Assembly: GCA_024516035.1 (NCBI GenBank)
Contig: CM044960.1
Coordinates: 13,724,818-13,788,817 of the forward strand
DNA: 64,000 nt
Reading direction: 5' to 3'
Origin: Bactericera cockerelli
Lineage: Eukaryota > Arthropoda > Insecta > Hemiptera > Triozidae
This document shows positions 1-13,724 of this stretch, in pieces. The notes below the pieces were generated by a model. The model had not been told where the DNA came from and made no database searches. It saw only the letters and a list, made by a program, of their open reading frames with translations. The position numbers and the translations under genes are program-made. Position 1 is the stretch's first letter; each line of letters opens with the position of its first letter.

Positions 1-3000
1 TCCTGATTCAGTCCAAAATAAAATAGTGATACTAACTGACAACCCTGACAAGTAAATTATTCATAAAATTACATTTCTTCTCTCAAATGTTGTACACATT
101 CTTTCAAAGGCTGGCGTAAAAATATATACAAATTTTATATGTATGTATCGTCGTCCTAAAGGTTGAAGCTCTTTAGGAACGATTTAGACTGCAATAGTCT
201 GGACACATTGAGTGAGGACATGAAAATTATGTAGAGAGACTACAAGGTGGAATAAGGAGAAAACGAGGAAGGTCCAAGCATAAGAAGAGATAAGAGTAGG
301 TGAAAGATATGAGAGAGAAGGGTGAGAAGAGGGAGGACAACACTGACCATAGACAGAAACAAGTAGAGAATTGGATTTTTTTTTATGAAATTCTGCGTAA
401 TCGTTTAAGTTTTTAACAAGGTTCAGAGCTCAAACTTGAAATTTGAAATCACCTGAGAAATAGCATACCTTTCTTGTGTTACAGAAGATTAGCTTTTTCT
501 CTAGCCTTAACTGCATAATATTATTCTTGAATTTAAAAGCCAGTGAGCCAGCGTCCGTGAATGGGACGTAGAATACACTACTCCCGTTCTGAAGTTGAGC
601 AACGTCCAGCGAGGTTAGAACTTGGATCCTTATAATTTGATTCTGTTGCATTTGATCCTTATCATCTGTTGCATTGTTCTGCCATGTAATGCAATACTAG
701 TTTTGCTTTGAAATTTTAGTAGAAACATAACTCCTGACGCACCAGTAGCTTAATGTCTCTAGAAGACACATTCTTTTATGTGGGTAACTGGTTTGGTATT
801 TTCCAGTGAATCGAAGGTAAAACCTCTCGTTTTGAATGACCTAGAATAACTAAATGTTAAAGAGATGTTAAGTTAAAAAAACTCCCCCAGAAAAAAAAAA
901 ACCAACAATAAAGTCGTCTGGTTGGATTCTGGATTACCAAGGACACAAAATTTCTGCTCTCAAAACAATCCTAGTAATAACCAATGTGTACTAGCCACGT
1001 TAACTCACCATTCATTGTTACAGATTAATAACCAACTAGAACTAATTTCAAATAGTAATCTAACAAATTGGCCGAGATGTGAAGAACGCCCTATAAAAAG
1101 AAAGACACAGCGCGGCAGAGTGTCTAAATTATTAACGCAAATGTAAATCTCTTGTCACTTTTTGCATGTTGACGTGGCTACCCCTACTTTGATATACCAC
1201 TATTTGGAAACAGTAGGTAGACACTGATTCCACCATTTGGAAACAGTGTCTACTGTCTACCGTAGACAGTTAGGTTCCTGCAAAACAAAAAAAGTGGTTA
1301 TTTTTAGAATTTTATTACCTATTAACACAAAGCATACCCATAAAAAAAATCCTGAACAAGTCTAGTATACAGTTGTAAATACATGTCATGGTGTTCTCTG
1401 GCAGAAGTGCTCAACAACGTATCATTCTAGCGTAATAATATCGTAGTTTTTCCTTTCCAATAAATAAAGTATAACCAAGTTTGAATACAGAAGTTTGTAG
1501 CCTATTTTTGCCAGGAATTCACATAAGGTCAGCACCAACCATTTTTGGTCAGCACCACTCATTTTGGTCCTTGGATCAACCATTTTTGGTCCTTCGATCA
1601 TACATTTTTTTGGTCCTTCGATCATACAGAAACCTTCATAGCCCAAATCCATTAATACCCCGCCTTCAAAGTGAAAAAAATCGAGGAAGACACTACAGGA
1701 AAGAAAGCAACCTTGTATATTGTAAGCTTTATTTTATTTATATCTCTCTCTCTCTCTCTCTCTCTTTCTTTCTTCTTTTTATATAAAAAAGAAAATCCTG
1801 TCCAATGGCAAAGAAAGGATTAAAAAGGAACAAGGCATTGATGATGGAAAGATTGCGTTGTTTAAAGGATTGGAAAAAGTACAAAGGAGATTATATTGGC
1901 TTAGAAAAGACATTGACATAAAAGGAAGAAGAAAGTGGTCGATAAGGAAATTGGTGAGGTAGGACGCAATAATCAGAATCCGGGTAGGATGTGGTACTAG
2001 GGGTGTCCTGGAAGCTATTCTCAAGTGGTGGTCTGCTGGATAATACATAAGAAAAGATTAGATCTGATAGGATAGGACTGAAATTCTTGGTAAGAACAGT
2101 GCATAAATAATGTACCTACTTGAGTTTTTTGTGCTGGATAGCTTTCAGAAATTTATAGTACATAATATCTGTATCTGTGGTGTAATAGAAGGATGATGAA
2201 GATAAGGTAGATGGACAGAGTGACCAATGAGGAAGTATTGAGAAGAGCACGAGATAAAAGAAGCCTTGAAGAAGGGATTGGTAAAAAATGTAAAAGAGGA
2301 AGATCTCACTTAAAAATTGCAACCAACTTTTAAAAATCTTAGGATTGGATTGCTATGAAAATATTTCCACAAGATAGAAAAGAATGGAAGACTGCTGCAA
2401 ACTAGTTCTTTACTATGATGATGAGTTTCTGTACTTTTTTTACGAATCAAAGCCGTATCAAGTGCCTACTTCAGTATTAAAAAAAAAATGAAAAGAATGG
2501 TGATGTTTCTTAAATTCCTATTTATTAATTTATCCCAGTATATTTATATTTAATGGGTGCCATAAAGTTATGGTAACATATTTTAATGATTCAAAGTTCC
2601 TTAATCCTCCTAAATTCCTATATAAAAAAAAAAATTAAACATAATATTCAGTAAATTTCACTATGAAACTTTTTTTTCTTCTTCTTCTTCTTCTTTTTTG
2701 CATAAAGTGAAAAGTCACTTGAACGTGGAACTGGCCACTTTAATTTCATTTTACGCTTCTATGAAAACGATTGCATTGTGCTCAAATCATAAAATAATCT
2801 GTAATGGGATGAAATTCAATAATTATTACTGCTTATGATACTTTTTATTTGTGTAAGCGGAGAGTGCATTCGTACTATTCGTGCTTTTTAATATTGTAAA
2901 CGATAAAAAACATTAATTTCCATGTAGGTACAAAAAAGGTGTGTGAATTTTTTGTTCTTCTTTTCTATGGTTATTTATTTAATGTAATTTATTTTTATTT

Positions 3001-6000
3001 TGTACAATTTTTATGGACAAATATTTGAAATTAAATATTTAATTATTCTTCGAGAGTCCAAATGTCTGGCTTGCTGAACTAGGTATATTTAATTAAAACT
3101 TTATTATTTTGAATTTATAATAATTATACAGTGTAGATAAAGGTACTCAGTATAAATAGACTTTTTTCAATTCTCCACTATTGCATTTGGTAGATAAGTT
3201 CTGAATTAAGGGCCAAATTTTGTTGATTAATCCGAAATGATTTTATAACATCAGGCCGTTGTAACTCTTTGCTTGAATAGTATAAACTCCCAGATGAGCA
3301 CATTAATCCTTTAAATGGGAAACATTACTTTGTAAGATTATTTTTATAACTTTCTTGACTGATGACTCTTTTTTACTAGCAAAAAGAAAAGAAAATCTGA
3401 TGGGAAGTCTTTAGGGGATATGGGCCATTATGTTTTATATTTCTGATTTATGAAACAATACACCAGTGGGTTATGAAAATAAGGTTAACATATTAGGTTG
3501 CAGAAACAATTAGCTATTCTTGGGAACAAAAAATTGGTTTGAATTTTCATTTCTTGCAAATTCTAGAATGTTTTTAATTTGGCTATAGGTATATATTTAG
3601 GTAAGTTTTTTTTTATAATGAAATAGGTATTAGTAAGAATAAATCCACGACTTATCAAAATCTGTTGAATATATGCTCATATAACTCTCGGTTTATGAAT
3701 TTGGAAGTTGTAGATATGTTTCAGTTGGTGATTCTGAGAAACTGATATGTTTAAACCACTTCACTTTCGTGCAACTTTTACATCGTAAGAATAAAAATCT
3801 GTTTTCAAACTTTAGCTGTGATTCCAGATTTTAAGTCCAGAATGCTATGAGACTAGCGCTCCAATATCTGCAATCATGTTTGTAATGAATTTTGTTCCCG
3901 CACTGGGCAAATAAGTATTACAGTGCGCATTGCATAGTTGTTTAATTGTACGGCGAACATAAAAATATAACGAGCAGTCTTTAATATACAATTACAGTTA
4001 TTATGAAAAATATTAACAGCCGTTTTTAGCGAAAGATTCTATTGATGTTAAAACAATAATATAAAAGTTTGTCCTGTAACTAAATATAATGTTTATTTAA
4101 AAACTGGAAAAGGGTTGTGACTGTTGTAAGCTAAATAGAAAATTGGAAATCACATGTGTTGAGTTAAGTAATCGAATCTGGAACTCGAAATCTCGAAGCT
4201 TTGCTTTAACGAGTTTTAAACCATCACTAATATATTCCTTCAATGCACTCGCATTGTTTCCAAGGTTATACTCGTACATGATAACTGAGGCAATTTATAG
4301 CCCATCATCCCACTCTACTCGATAGACTTAAAGACTTAAGCGGATTTATAGAATATATAATTCATAGAATTGAAATTCAATGAGCTTGTTTTAATCATTT
4401 TAATAGGATTTGATAATACTCGTTTAAAGATACTACCTATGTGTAGAACCTTTAATTTTGTGTGTAGGTTTTCTTACTATACAGGTATACATGTTTATGT
4501 GGATATTTTACAATAAGATTTTCCTGCAATTATGATAATGTCGTGGGCTTTGATTGAAACCGGTGCCGCACCGAAGTACTGTGTTTGTGCTAGTCTCATA
4601 ATAAACCAGCTACCATTGTTAATGGGCGACTTTGAAGAAAAAATCTCTCATCAACTCTCCTTTGCTTCAGCCCTTATCTTCTCTTTTGTTCTGTTTTAAT
4701 AATTTGTTTATGAAATGAGAAGATGAATGCTTCCACTGTTCTTGTTTGTAGTTCTCCTAAATCCCACAAGATATAGTCGCTCCCTCCTCCTGCCCCCTCA
4801 CTGCCATGACACTTAAGTAAATTACTGGATCCAGATGGGAGCGACCGACCCCGAGGGGAGCAAGGAAATGTATCTCGCAATGATAAAAAAATACTCGGGA
4901 TGTGCGAGATGGAGTAAAAAATGAATTTTTATAATAAATTTCTTCACAAGTTGGAAATGGAAAGAAGTACATGGGAAATAAGCTGTTGAATGTTGAGCCA
5001 GAGATGTTCTCCATTATCTGAGTTGACACATCAACTCTCCCGGGTATTCTGAGAGGATAGCTGCATGATTCTGGGCTAACATAATATGTAATATTGTTTT
5101 CGCCATCTTTCAGCCGTGTTCTCTAGTGAATTCTCACAGAGGAAAATCAGAAACACATCTCTGAGAATGTAAATGTTGCTCTCTGAGTGGAAAATAAACC
5201 ATGTTTTATTTATTGTTTTTTTTCACAATTTTATAAGAGTAGTTATAAGAGTAGTTTATATCAAAGTAAATTACTTTGTTTTCTTACATTCACAAAACAG
5301 TATTCACTCTTAAAGCCAGCACTGATTCCATCCAAATAATAGCTAGTCCTATTTACTCGCAAGTATCGAGTAGAAAATGTCTACTCAGCCGGAATTCAAA
5401 CCCCGGTCTCCCACTATGTTAGCACCGAGTTACACGTTCTGTTACCTCCAAAGTAAGAACCCGTGATGCTGGCACTTCTGGCCCAACTTAGACTAGACCT
5501 TTATTTTAAAACATATTACTTCACAAAGCCAACTCCATCTAAATTTGGAACACACCACATCCATCTTCAACTTCATACCTCCTCAACTTGTATCTTGACC
5601 CTCTCAATCTGAGAGAAACAGCACAAATCAAAGCAACTTGTACTTTAGTTTTAACCCAACCAACAATTCTGTTGTAAGGCTAGGTGAGGTTATTTATTTA
5701 TTTATCGTACGGCTTTCTTACACATCTCAAAGTGAGTAATAAATTTGATCAGGAAAGCTGATGGCAGTGATTGTCTGATCGCCAAAATTGTCAGTACTTT
5801 AGCCGCATATTAATGCGTTGCCCAGGGTGAACCAAGAGGAGGCGTACTAACATTTCCACCCCTAGGTGAGGTAAATGTAGGTAGCTGCATTCCCAGCGAT
5901 TGAAGTGTAAAAGCTCATCCTAAATAATCCAAATCAGGACGTTTAAACCCAATAGTATCAATGGACATAAAAGGAGGCTAGACATTGGATCTAGGAGTAC

Positions 6001-7739
6001 ATAACTATAGTTCTATACGTATGATCACCATCGTGCACTGTGAGATAGCTGCTGACTCTAACATCCATCTCACGGGAAAGGAATCTTACGTATACAAAAC
6101 TCACTCACTTAACAAACGTAGGTGCCTTCTATTATATGTCTCGGTCTCAGAGGCATACTGAGAAAGAGTTTTTCGATATTCCAAATGGTGCGTTAGCCGC
6201 GGGGGAAAACGCCAGGTTCACACAGTTTCCGCTAATACTCGCAGCAAAGCACTATAATTGGCCACAACGAATAGTTTTATCGAAGTATAAGTAGGTACTT
6301 CCTCTAATGGTCGTCCAAAGAGGCAATGCGGCGGCCATACTTGGCACATTGGCTGTCAAGCAGGGCTCGATGAGGCTTTTGTACTATGATTTAGCAACAA
6401 ACTCATGTATTATTATTAAATAAATCTCTTTATTCATGTGCGTGCCATGATCGGTTGAAAAAAAGTAAGTACTTACAACTATTTATTTCCATCAAAGTAT
6501 GATCGGTTTTATCAATATTACCCTCCAACTATGTACAAATGACATTTCTATTCCTTATTTCCCTTTTTTTAAATATAATATGAAATTAAATTGAACTTAT
6601 ATTTTATGTATTTAATTGATCAACTTTCTACCTACATTTATTTTTACTTTTTAGAAATCGAGTACCATTATTTCCCCTGTTTTATCAAAATTTCTATGAA
6701 AAATTATAATTTCGCCCACGTTCATTATTCCCTAATGTTCAACTTTTCTGTTGTTATTTAAAAAATAAATAAAAATCCTTTGATAAAAATAATAGCATTC
6801 TGAGAGTATAAAAAATGTACAGTGTAATAGTGTATTTCCTACTTTTTCTAAACTTTTTTTTTCTCAGTAGGTGCAATTTGAGAATGGTTCAATTTTAACC
6901 TGATAATTTTTTTAAGGTGGCTTTATAAAATGTAATAGGTACATCATGTAAGAAAGTCATTTTTCTAATTTTAGTTGGTTTAACGGTAATACTATTACAA
7001 AACAAGTATTCAGTTATTGCACAATGAGTTATCTAAAATTATCGGCGGTTTCGCAGATTTTTTCCGCAAACTTTTATTTTCAACTGGCCAAATTAGAGAA
7101 GATTTCCTTCAAATATAAATATTTTAGATATTATGATCAAAATATCAATTTTCCATTGTTAGTGAATCCCCTCTACTTTTTTAAGAAAACAAGAGTATTC
7201 GGTTTACTTTGGACATCTGGTAAATAAAATGATGTTACTACATTATCTTAAAAGAAAAATGAAAAAACCAAATAAAAAATCTTCCAAGCCAAAATAATAG
7301 AAATGGCTTTGGATGGGGAAATAAAACGATTTATTATTATTATTACTTTGTGTACTAATGATGGTACCAGTAATGATATTTACGTATGTTTTGTTCAAAT
7401 ATTCACTGTGAATTAAAAACTCCCCACTGTCCACTGCTGGCAAGCATCAGAACAGTTTGAGCGCCCAGGGAACAACTGCACGCCCAACAAGTGACAGACC
7501 ACGCAGAATTTGAAATATTACCTCCATGGTGAAGTTCCCCCGCCCTGAGGGATTATCTCATTTGACAAGGCAACGCACATCAAACAGTACAGCACCGTGT
7601 TCAAATTGATGTAAATTAAATTAGAAAACTTAGTCAAATCCCTGTCTCCTCTCTCTCTCCCTTCCTCATTCCTTTCCTCTCTCTCTCTCTCCCTTCCTCA
7701 CTCCTTTCCTCCCTCCCTCTCTCCCTTTTTGTTACTCTC

Positions 7740-7774
<35 letters not shown>

Positions 7775-8028
7775 ACCCATGTGCTATAGTAGAAGAAAGG
7801 AGAACCAACATAACGAGAGAGAGAAAGAAAGAGTTGACTAAAGGATTCATTCATTTCAGTACTAACTAACAAGCTCTAACTTTTTACTTTCATTTTTTTT
7901 TTTTTTTTTTTTTTTAAACAAAATCTTGGCGAATACTCTTCTTTCGTCTATGAATATCCTTCTCCAAGATAATAATAATAATAATAATATGGGCACTATT
8001 TCTACCATTACTTCGTCTTTTATCAACC
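1..8028. other. gene-free AT-rich stretch
   Basis: No coding region is supported here. Short open frames exist, but none has recognisable domain content, splice context or coding-like composition. Visible content: degenerate short direct repeats of TTTTTGGTC-type units (about 1517-1627), a (CT)n run at about 1742-1775, a tRNA-like minus-strand segment with a box-B-like sequence at about 5385-5470, a SINE-like segment at about 5860-5970 (related to 38420-38740), a CT-rich tract at 7644-7772 and a poly(T) run at about 7892-7914. Confidence 0.6.
7644..7772. repeat. CT-rich microsatellite tract
   Basis: The + strand is almost entirely C and T, with several (CT)n blocks, the longest near 7743-7770. 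It is followed by a GA-rich stretch (about 7790-7835) and a long T run at about 7892-7914. This is simple-sequence DNA with no sign of coding. Confidence 0.8.
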
Positions 8029-9157
8029 TACAGGGTGTATGAAAAAAAAGGAGCCAGTCAAAATATCTTGTCTAGGGAAGCAATTTTCAAAAAACCCTGA
8101 AACACATGTCTCATTATATGGAGGAGGCAACTTTTTCGGGGGGTTTAATTTTTCATACTCTTAACAGGGGAGGCCCCAGGGGGTCACCTTTGGAATTTTA
8201 AATGGAACCACCCTATTTGTAATACATTTCTGAAAAGTAGTTGACATTAAAAGTATTTTAAGACTAGTTTGAGATTTTTAATCAAAACAGGGCCGGAGAT
8301 ATCGTACATTTAATTTCACAGGTTTCAGTTATTTTTTACAAGTAATTTATGGTATTTTTGTAAAAAATGTTAAACACATGTCTTTCTATCTGAAATAATT
8401 AAATTTTCATGTCTTTTTTATACCATTCGCTTTACTAGGGAAGATTTCAAGTGGTCAACTTTTTTTTTATAATGTAAAAACCATCCTTTTTCGAGTAAAT
8501 TTTGTGAGAAATAAATGCAATGATCCATGTTGTTCAATTTAAAATAAAACAAGGCCCGATTTATTTCAAATGAATGTGAAAAAATCTAAAACTCGCGTGC
8601 AGTACTAGTCACCGGCCCTGTTTTCAATTGTATCTTAAATTTAGATTAAACAACAACACTCAGTGCATTTATTTAGCTTGGACTATACTAAAAAAAGAAT
8701 AGTTTTTTACACAATTTAAAAAAAGATGACCCCTTGACACCTCCCCTGGTAAAGCGAATGATATAAAAAAGGCATGAAAATTTAATTATTTCAAATAGAA
8801 AGACATGTAGAAAGACAATTTTTACAAAATCACCATAAAATACTTATAAAAAATAACTGAAAACTGTGAAATGAAATGTACGATATCTCCGTCCCTGTTT
8901 TGATTAAAAAATTTAAATTAGTCTTAGAATACTTTTAATGTCAACTACTTTTCAGAAATGTATTACAAATAGGGTGGTTCCAATTAAGATTCCAAAGTTG
9001 ACCCCCCTGGGGCCGCCCCTGTTAAGAGTATGAAAAATTAAACCCCCTGAAAAAGTTGCCCCCTCTATATAATGAGACATGTGTTTCAGGGTTTTTTGAA
9101 AATTGCTTCCATAGACGAGATATTTTGACTGCCTCCTTTTTTTTCATACACCCTGTA
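8029..9157. mobile_element. foldback / long-TIR DNA element with TA flanks
   Basis: The left end TACAGGGTGTATG is matched by the inverted right end CATACACCCTGTA. Complementarity continues inward for roughly 500 bp on each side, for example ATGAGACATGTGTTTCAGGG on the right against its complement on the left, and the GATATCGTACATTT block on both arms. The centre is near 8590. TA dinucleotides with CAG termini suggest a Tc1/mariner-type target preference. No transposase frame is visible, so it would be non-autonomous. The arms have diverged by scattered substitutions, so it is not a recent insertion. Confidence 0.8.
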
Positions 9158-9669
9158 TAATAGTTATAATACTCTTTCTTTTTCCGATTTTACCGTCATT
9201 TCTCTATGATTTCTTTCTATCCGTCTCTTTCTTCAATTTCAATTATTCTTCTATTTTCTATTCGTTCGATGGTTTTTTTGAGATTTTTGTTTTTTAATCT
9301 TCGCTCTCAAAGTTGGTAGTTGGTAGAAGTCAGAGAGATCTAGGATTAGTCACAATAGTCGCATTAAAGAAATAATTGTACATATTTATAGGTAACAAAT
9401 AAATATGATAATGTTAATCATTATCATAGGGATTCAAGTCCATCAACTTCACTCAATTAAAGACTGGAACTAATCCGCACAACCCTCCCCTGCCCACCTG
9501 CTCTTGATGACAACATGGACGGAGTCCAGGCACTGTTCGAATACCTTGACAGACTTAAATTACTCCACTTAATATGAAATTTTAGCGGAACCGGCGCGAA
9601 CGACTTGCAAAAAATAGGTTAAAGTGCCTTAATTGAAAAAAAAAACAGAAAAAAAAGACTGGAACCCCT

Positions 9670-10083
9670 GGACTTTCAAGAGATGAAGGCAAGAGTCCAG
9701 ACGGAATTACTTGGTCGCTTGGGTCACCTACTTGTCTGGGACGCGATCTGTGCAGATTCCCTCGCCGAAACAAACATCGATGAGATTGAAGGTCCAGGGT
9801 GTGCTTCTGAGAGTGCTGCGAGAAAGAATCATGCGAACTACTAATCCATCAAGCGGAACTTTCATTTGGTCGCATTTGCTGTAGAGACCCTGCTGGGTAC
9901 ATGGGCAAAGAAAGCTATTCAGGTGTTGCAAAATGTTGGGTATAAAATATCTTTCTTGAGATTTGAGTCTCGTTCACAACATTTTCTCATTCAAACAATT
10001 GCAATGGTAATTCAGAAAGGTAATGCCGTGAGCATTCGTGATACTCTACCACGAACAGTCTCTGGAAGCAGTTTTTATTTGTA
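9670..10083 (+). pseudogene. decayed non-LTR retrotransposon, reverse-transcriptase C-terminal part
   Basis: One reading frame (codons in phase with 9692) gives GRLGHLLVWDAICADSLAE, then VAFAVETLLGTWAKKA, then FLIQTIAMVIQKGNAVSI. These follow, in order, the signatures commonly seen at the C-terminal end of a LINE reverse-transcriptase polyprotein: a GR-LVWDATC-DT-A block, an AVET-G-WG--A block and an -L-QRISLAIQRGNA-S- block. An in-frame TAA at about 9841-9843 and several lost consensus residues show it is dead. No upstream RT core or endonuclease is visible, so it is a 3' fragment. The family assignment rests on recalled consensus patterns, not an alignment. Confidence 0.7.
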
Positions 10084-11929
10084 AAAAAAATACACTATTT
10101 CACCCAAAAGAAGGTTCATTTTTCTCATTTTACAGGAAAATTTCATTGGAAATCTTTTTACGTTTGTAAAGTAGTATAAAATACTAATACAAGCTAGAAT
10201 TGGGCATATTAATAATTATACTTTTGGGATTTAAAAACCTGTCGAAAGACTGATAAAGTCATATCAAAACCTGAGTTTTACACTCTATTTGCTCAAAACT
10301 TATCAACCAGTTACCCACATTAACCTCACCCAGCCTGGGTTTGGCTGGAAACAGCAATCATCACGAGGGTAATTTGACTTATCGAAGAACCATCGCCTCA
10401 CAGAATATTCGCAATTTCCCACTCTGTAGTTCTAAACCTATAACGCTATGTACAACATTCATGTATTAAGCTGTATACATTTCACCTATTGGTAACATCT
10501 TGAAATAAATTCAAGTTTTCTTCGCAGAGTTTAAATTATGCAAATATCCCTTTTATGAAAAACGGTTGTTTATTTTACGTATGTAGCATGAAAATAAGGC
10601 TCCTTGTCTGTCTACTGGATCATAAAATTAGAAAAGTCTCCCTCAAAAGATGCCGTCTGAGAATTACTCCTCTTCCATTCTTTGAAATAATATCCTCAAT
10701 TTTTATATTCCACAAAAGGAGAGATCACTGTATCAACAACGGAATGAAAATAACTGTTAACTTTGAGAGTGAAATTTTATATTTTCTAGATTTTTGTATA
10801 CATATCAGTTCATCCGAACAAAGAAACCTCTTCTCGTCCTATCACTCGCTCATTCCTTCACATCCTACTTTCTCGGGGTTTTATGTTCTCAATTTATATG
10901 CATTTTAATCATGAATAAATTTCTAACGCTTCACAAAATGCAAGTCTTCTCATTGTAGTGGTGAAATATCAAAAAGGAGCTGCTTTATTATCTTCTTTGT
11001 ATAAGTAGTAAATTTAAACGTACAATTCTTTGTGCCATTACAATTTTGTCACAATTTAGTTTTTTTCCTCCTCACATCCACAAATTATCCATTATAATAG
11101 TTTTTGTGTTGCTGCTGCTCATTCCTTTCCTTGGAGCTACCGACAACTCATTTTTCCTCACGAGAGGTATTCAACGTAACTTGAAAATGTCTGATCACTG
11201 GGATTTAATTCATATTCCATATTGCAGAGTAATCTTGAGATTCACAATAAATGTTACATAATTTTTCAAGTGTTCATCCAACAAGTTGCAGAGCTATAGT
11301 GATCGACACCCTGTCGATATGTTAGTGTAACCAAATTATGAGCAATTGTTTCCATTTTTTGTAAATACAAAAAAAATTGTTTCCAAACACAGTTATCAAC
11401 AGAGCATGAAAGAGTTGAAACACTTCTTGGAGATATCATAGAAAACCGCTCGAAAAATATCATTTTCCACGACATAAAAAAGAGATTTTCAAGGAAAGAA
11501 AAAAACACTTTCTTCTCCCGCTCCTTTCAGTTTTGAGTCGCAAGCTTAAATGATAGCAGGGAAATGATGTGCTGAAAAAATTCAATGGTACATGAATTCT
11601 GAAATGCTCAAATATGTTATCGTGCCAGATTTTGGAACATTGGTATTGAGAATGTTTTTGTTTTGAGCTTGAGGTCGCTGCTCTTGGTATTTTCATATGA
11701 ACATTATGAAATATAGATCTTATTAATAACACTAGGTTACCTAATCACAAGTTGTTATATGTAGCTCTGTTTTGATAGAACAAATTTAATATAGTTATAG
11801 TGAACCATTTTGCTCTGGTCATTATAACCAACCTGATATTCTTATTGCTTTAAACTCAAACCTCTAACACGATTAGAAATCAGATCAGGTCGTGGAATTT
11901 AAGTATTTTCTCCTGTTTTCATGTTGCAG
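10084..11929. other. non-coding; probably intronic to the allatostatin gene
   Basis: No exon ending in an FGLG-type peptide with a phase-1 donor could be found here or further upstream, so the 5' exons of the allatostatin precursor are probably outside the window or unrecognisable. A short SINE-like stretch with ACCTCACCCAGCCTGG lies near 10323. An open frame around 10555-10908 has no recognisable content and is not called. Confidence 0.45.
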
Positions 11930-12363
11930 GTAAGCGTGCCTACAGCTACATGATCGCGGATCACAAGCGTCTCCCCTCCTACAACTTCGGGCTGGGTAAG
12001 CGTGGCGCCCCAGACAGCAGGATGTACTCCTTCGGACTCGGCAAGCGGTTAGCCTACAACATCGACTCGGACAGTTTATTGGCCGACCAGAATGAGGACG
12101 CCAGCATAGACAAGCGAGGCAAGCAGTACAGCTTCGGCCTCGGCAAGAGGCTCAAGCAGTACAGCTTTGGGCTGGGCAAGCGGTCCGGCCACGACTCAGC
12201 GGACTATGAGGAGTACGTGAAGCGCGGGGGAGAGAACCACAACCGGTTCTCATTCGGGATTGGCAAGAGAGACATCGGAGAGGCGGCCTACGAGGATTTG
12301 GTGGAGAAGCTGGCCGCGGCCCGCTACCATCAGAAGCAGGCCGAGGAGCTGAGCTACCACTAG
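11930..12363 (+). CDS. AstA: allatostatin-A preprohormone, last coding exon (partial gene)
   Basis: This is the 3' coding exon of a neuropeptide precursor whose products are C-terminally amidated FGLa peptides. Allatostatins A inhibit juvenile-hormone synthesis in some insects and act on gut and feeding circuits through a galanin-receptor-like GPCR. The exon opens after ...TGTTGCAG at 11929 and completes a Gly codon split across the intron, so it begins (G)KR. In order it encodes the spacer AYSYMIADH-KR, LPSYNFGLG-KR, GAPDSRMYSFGLG-KR, an acidic spacer ending DKR, GKQYSFGLG-KR, LKQYSFGLG-KR, an acidic spacer ending VKR, GGENHNRFSFGIG-KR, and a C-terminal tail ending in SYH and TAG. Each peptide has Gly for amidation and a KR cleavage site. 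The leading GKR implies another peptide on the previous exon, which, like the signal peptide, was not found in the window. GC content is clearly above the flanks. Confidence 0.95.
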
Positions 12364-13724
12364 ACACAGTACAAGCAGCGTCATGTTCAAACCCCTAGAA
12401 AGTTTTTATTCTCTTAAGCGTATTTTTTAAAAACTTTCAATTCCTAGGTCTTAAGGAGAAAACGGAATGTGTACATTTTCAAATCTATTTTATGTTATTT
12501 TCGTTTATAAAAAAATATAAAATAATGGTCTAGCTCTCGACTAGACGGAAAAAGGCTCCTACTTTTGATTATGCTAGAAAGAGAGGCGAATTTACAGGGT
12601 GTGTGATAAGAGTTATTTTTTCTTGGCAGAGACTTTTTCAACAATCAGGTAGATCTCTTTTTATAATTTACCACACAGTTTTTCACTGAACCTCAATACT
12701 TGAGAAATGTGGGTCAGCCCTCTTAACACCAAGGTACTTTTTATAATTTTTCATGTCATACTTTGGAATTTTCCCGGAAACTGCAAACCTTTTTATTTAG
12801 TTTCCATGAATTTTCTATTTCTATCTCGTGCTTCATTCTGAATTGATGCGAAAAGTTGCAAATTTCCTTTCAATGTTTGTAACTAAAACTGTAAATTTAA
12901 AAAAAAAAAATCTCATGCATTGTTAGATTTAAGGAAAGTTTTGTTAATTAATTTGAAACAATGAGGGGAGCTGATTATTAACAAGAAAGTATATTGTAAC
13001 AATTTCAATGTTATTGCGTCATGAGAGAAAACGGATTCTGACATTAAAGTTCACTAAAATAACACGTTTTGTTTATAAAGCTAATTTTCTAAGAAAATCA
13101 AAGTCGCTTTCCAACCCATGAACTCCATGTGAAAGTTCTACCAGTAGGGGTAAGGAGTTCCTAGAATTTATGCATAACTGATTTGAGTGGCATCAACAAG
13201 AAACAGTTGGATGCAAACAAAAGAACCAGATGTAGAACGATTACTGTTCTGTCACTCATCTTGTTCTTGTGTAGGCTAAAGTGTAAAGAATGAACGTCTG
13301 TCAGTTATATTGAGTTTATTTTTCAGTTTGTATACTTACCGAACTTTTTGTTTTTAATTTATAACAAATTATTTCCGAGAATATAAGAGGACTTTATTTT
13401 AGAATCGTTTTTTGGCCTAGAAAATATAGACACCCGGTAATGAAAAATAACAAAAAAGTTCTCCAAGCGAGAGAAACAACACTTGACTATTTGGAATTGG
13501 ATACGTGGACAAAATGAAAAGTACATCTGACACCCATGTAATGAGTTCTTAGTTTTACAAGGATTTTGTGACAGGACTCAGGGGTGGTTTGAAATTTTTT
13601 GATAACCTAAAGTAGGAGGAAATGTCCCACACAAATCACACCACAATGGTCGACTTCCATTACTAGTCTGACAGTTTTCTGACGCGACGCTGGCCACTTA
13701 AATGCTGATGTTGGTAATAAGAAA
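12364..13724. other. probable AstA 3' UTR followed by non-coding DNA
   Basis: The sequence after the stop codon is AT-rich. No canonical AATAAA was seen close to the stop, so the transcript end is uncertain. No further gene is visible. Confidence 0.4.

Noticed and set aside
1252..1270. ACTGTCTAC-C-GTAGACAGT palindrome as an operator or hairpin
   Set aside because: The centre is one base, too small for a hairpin loop, and nothing nearby would be regulated; it lies among degenerate repeats of CAGT/GTCTAC.
10555..10908. 117-codon + frame
   Set aside because: No domain, signal or splice context; composition matches surrounding non-coding DNA.
11046..11261. signal-peptide-like frame as a first exon of allatostatin-A
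   Set aside because: It has no ATG, begins at TTG, and does not end in an FGL-Gly donor needed to join the phase-1 exon at 11930.
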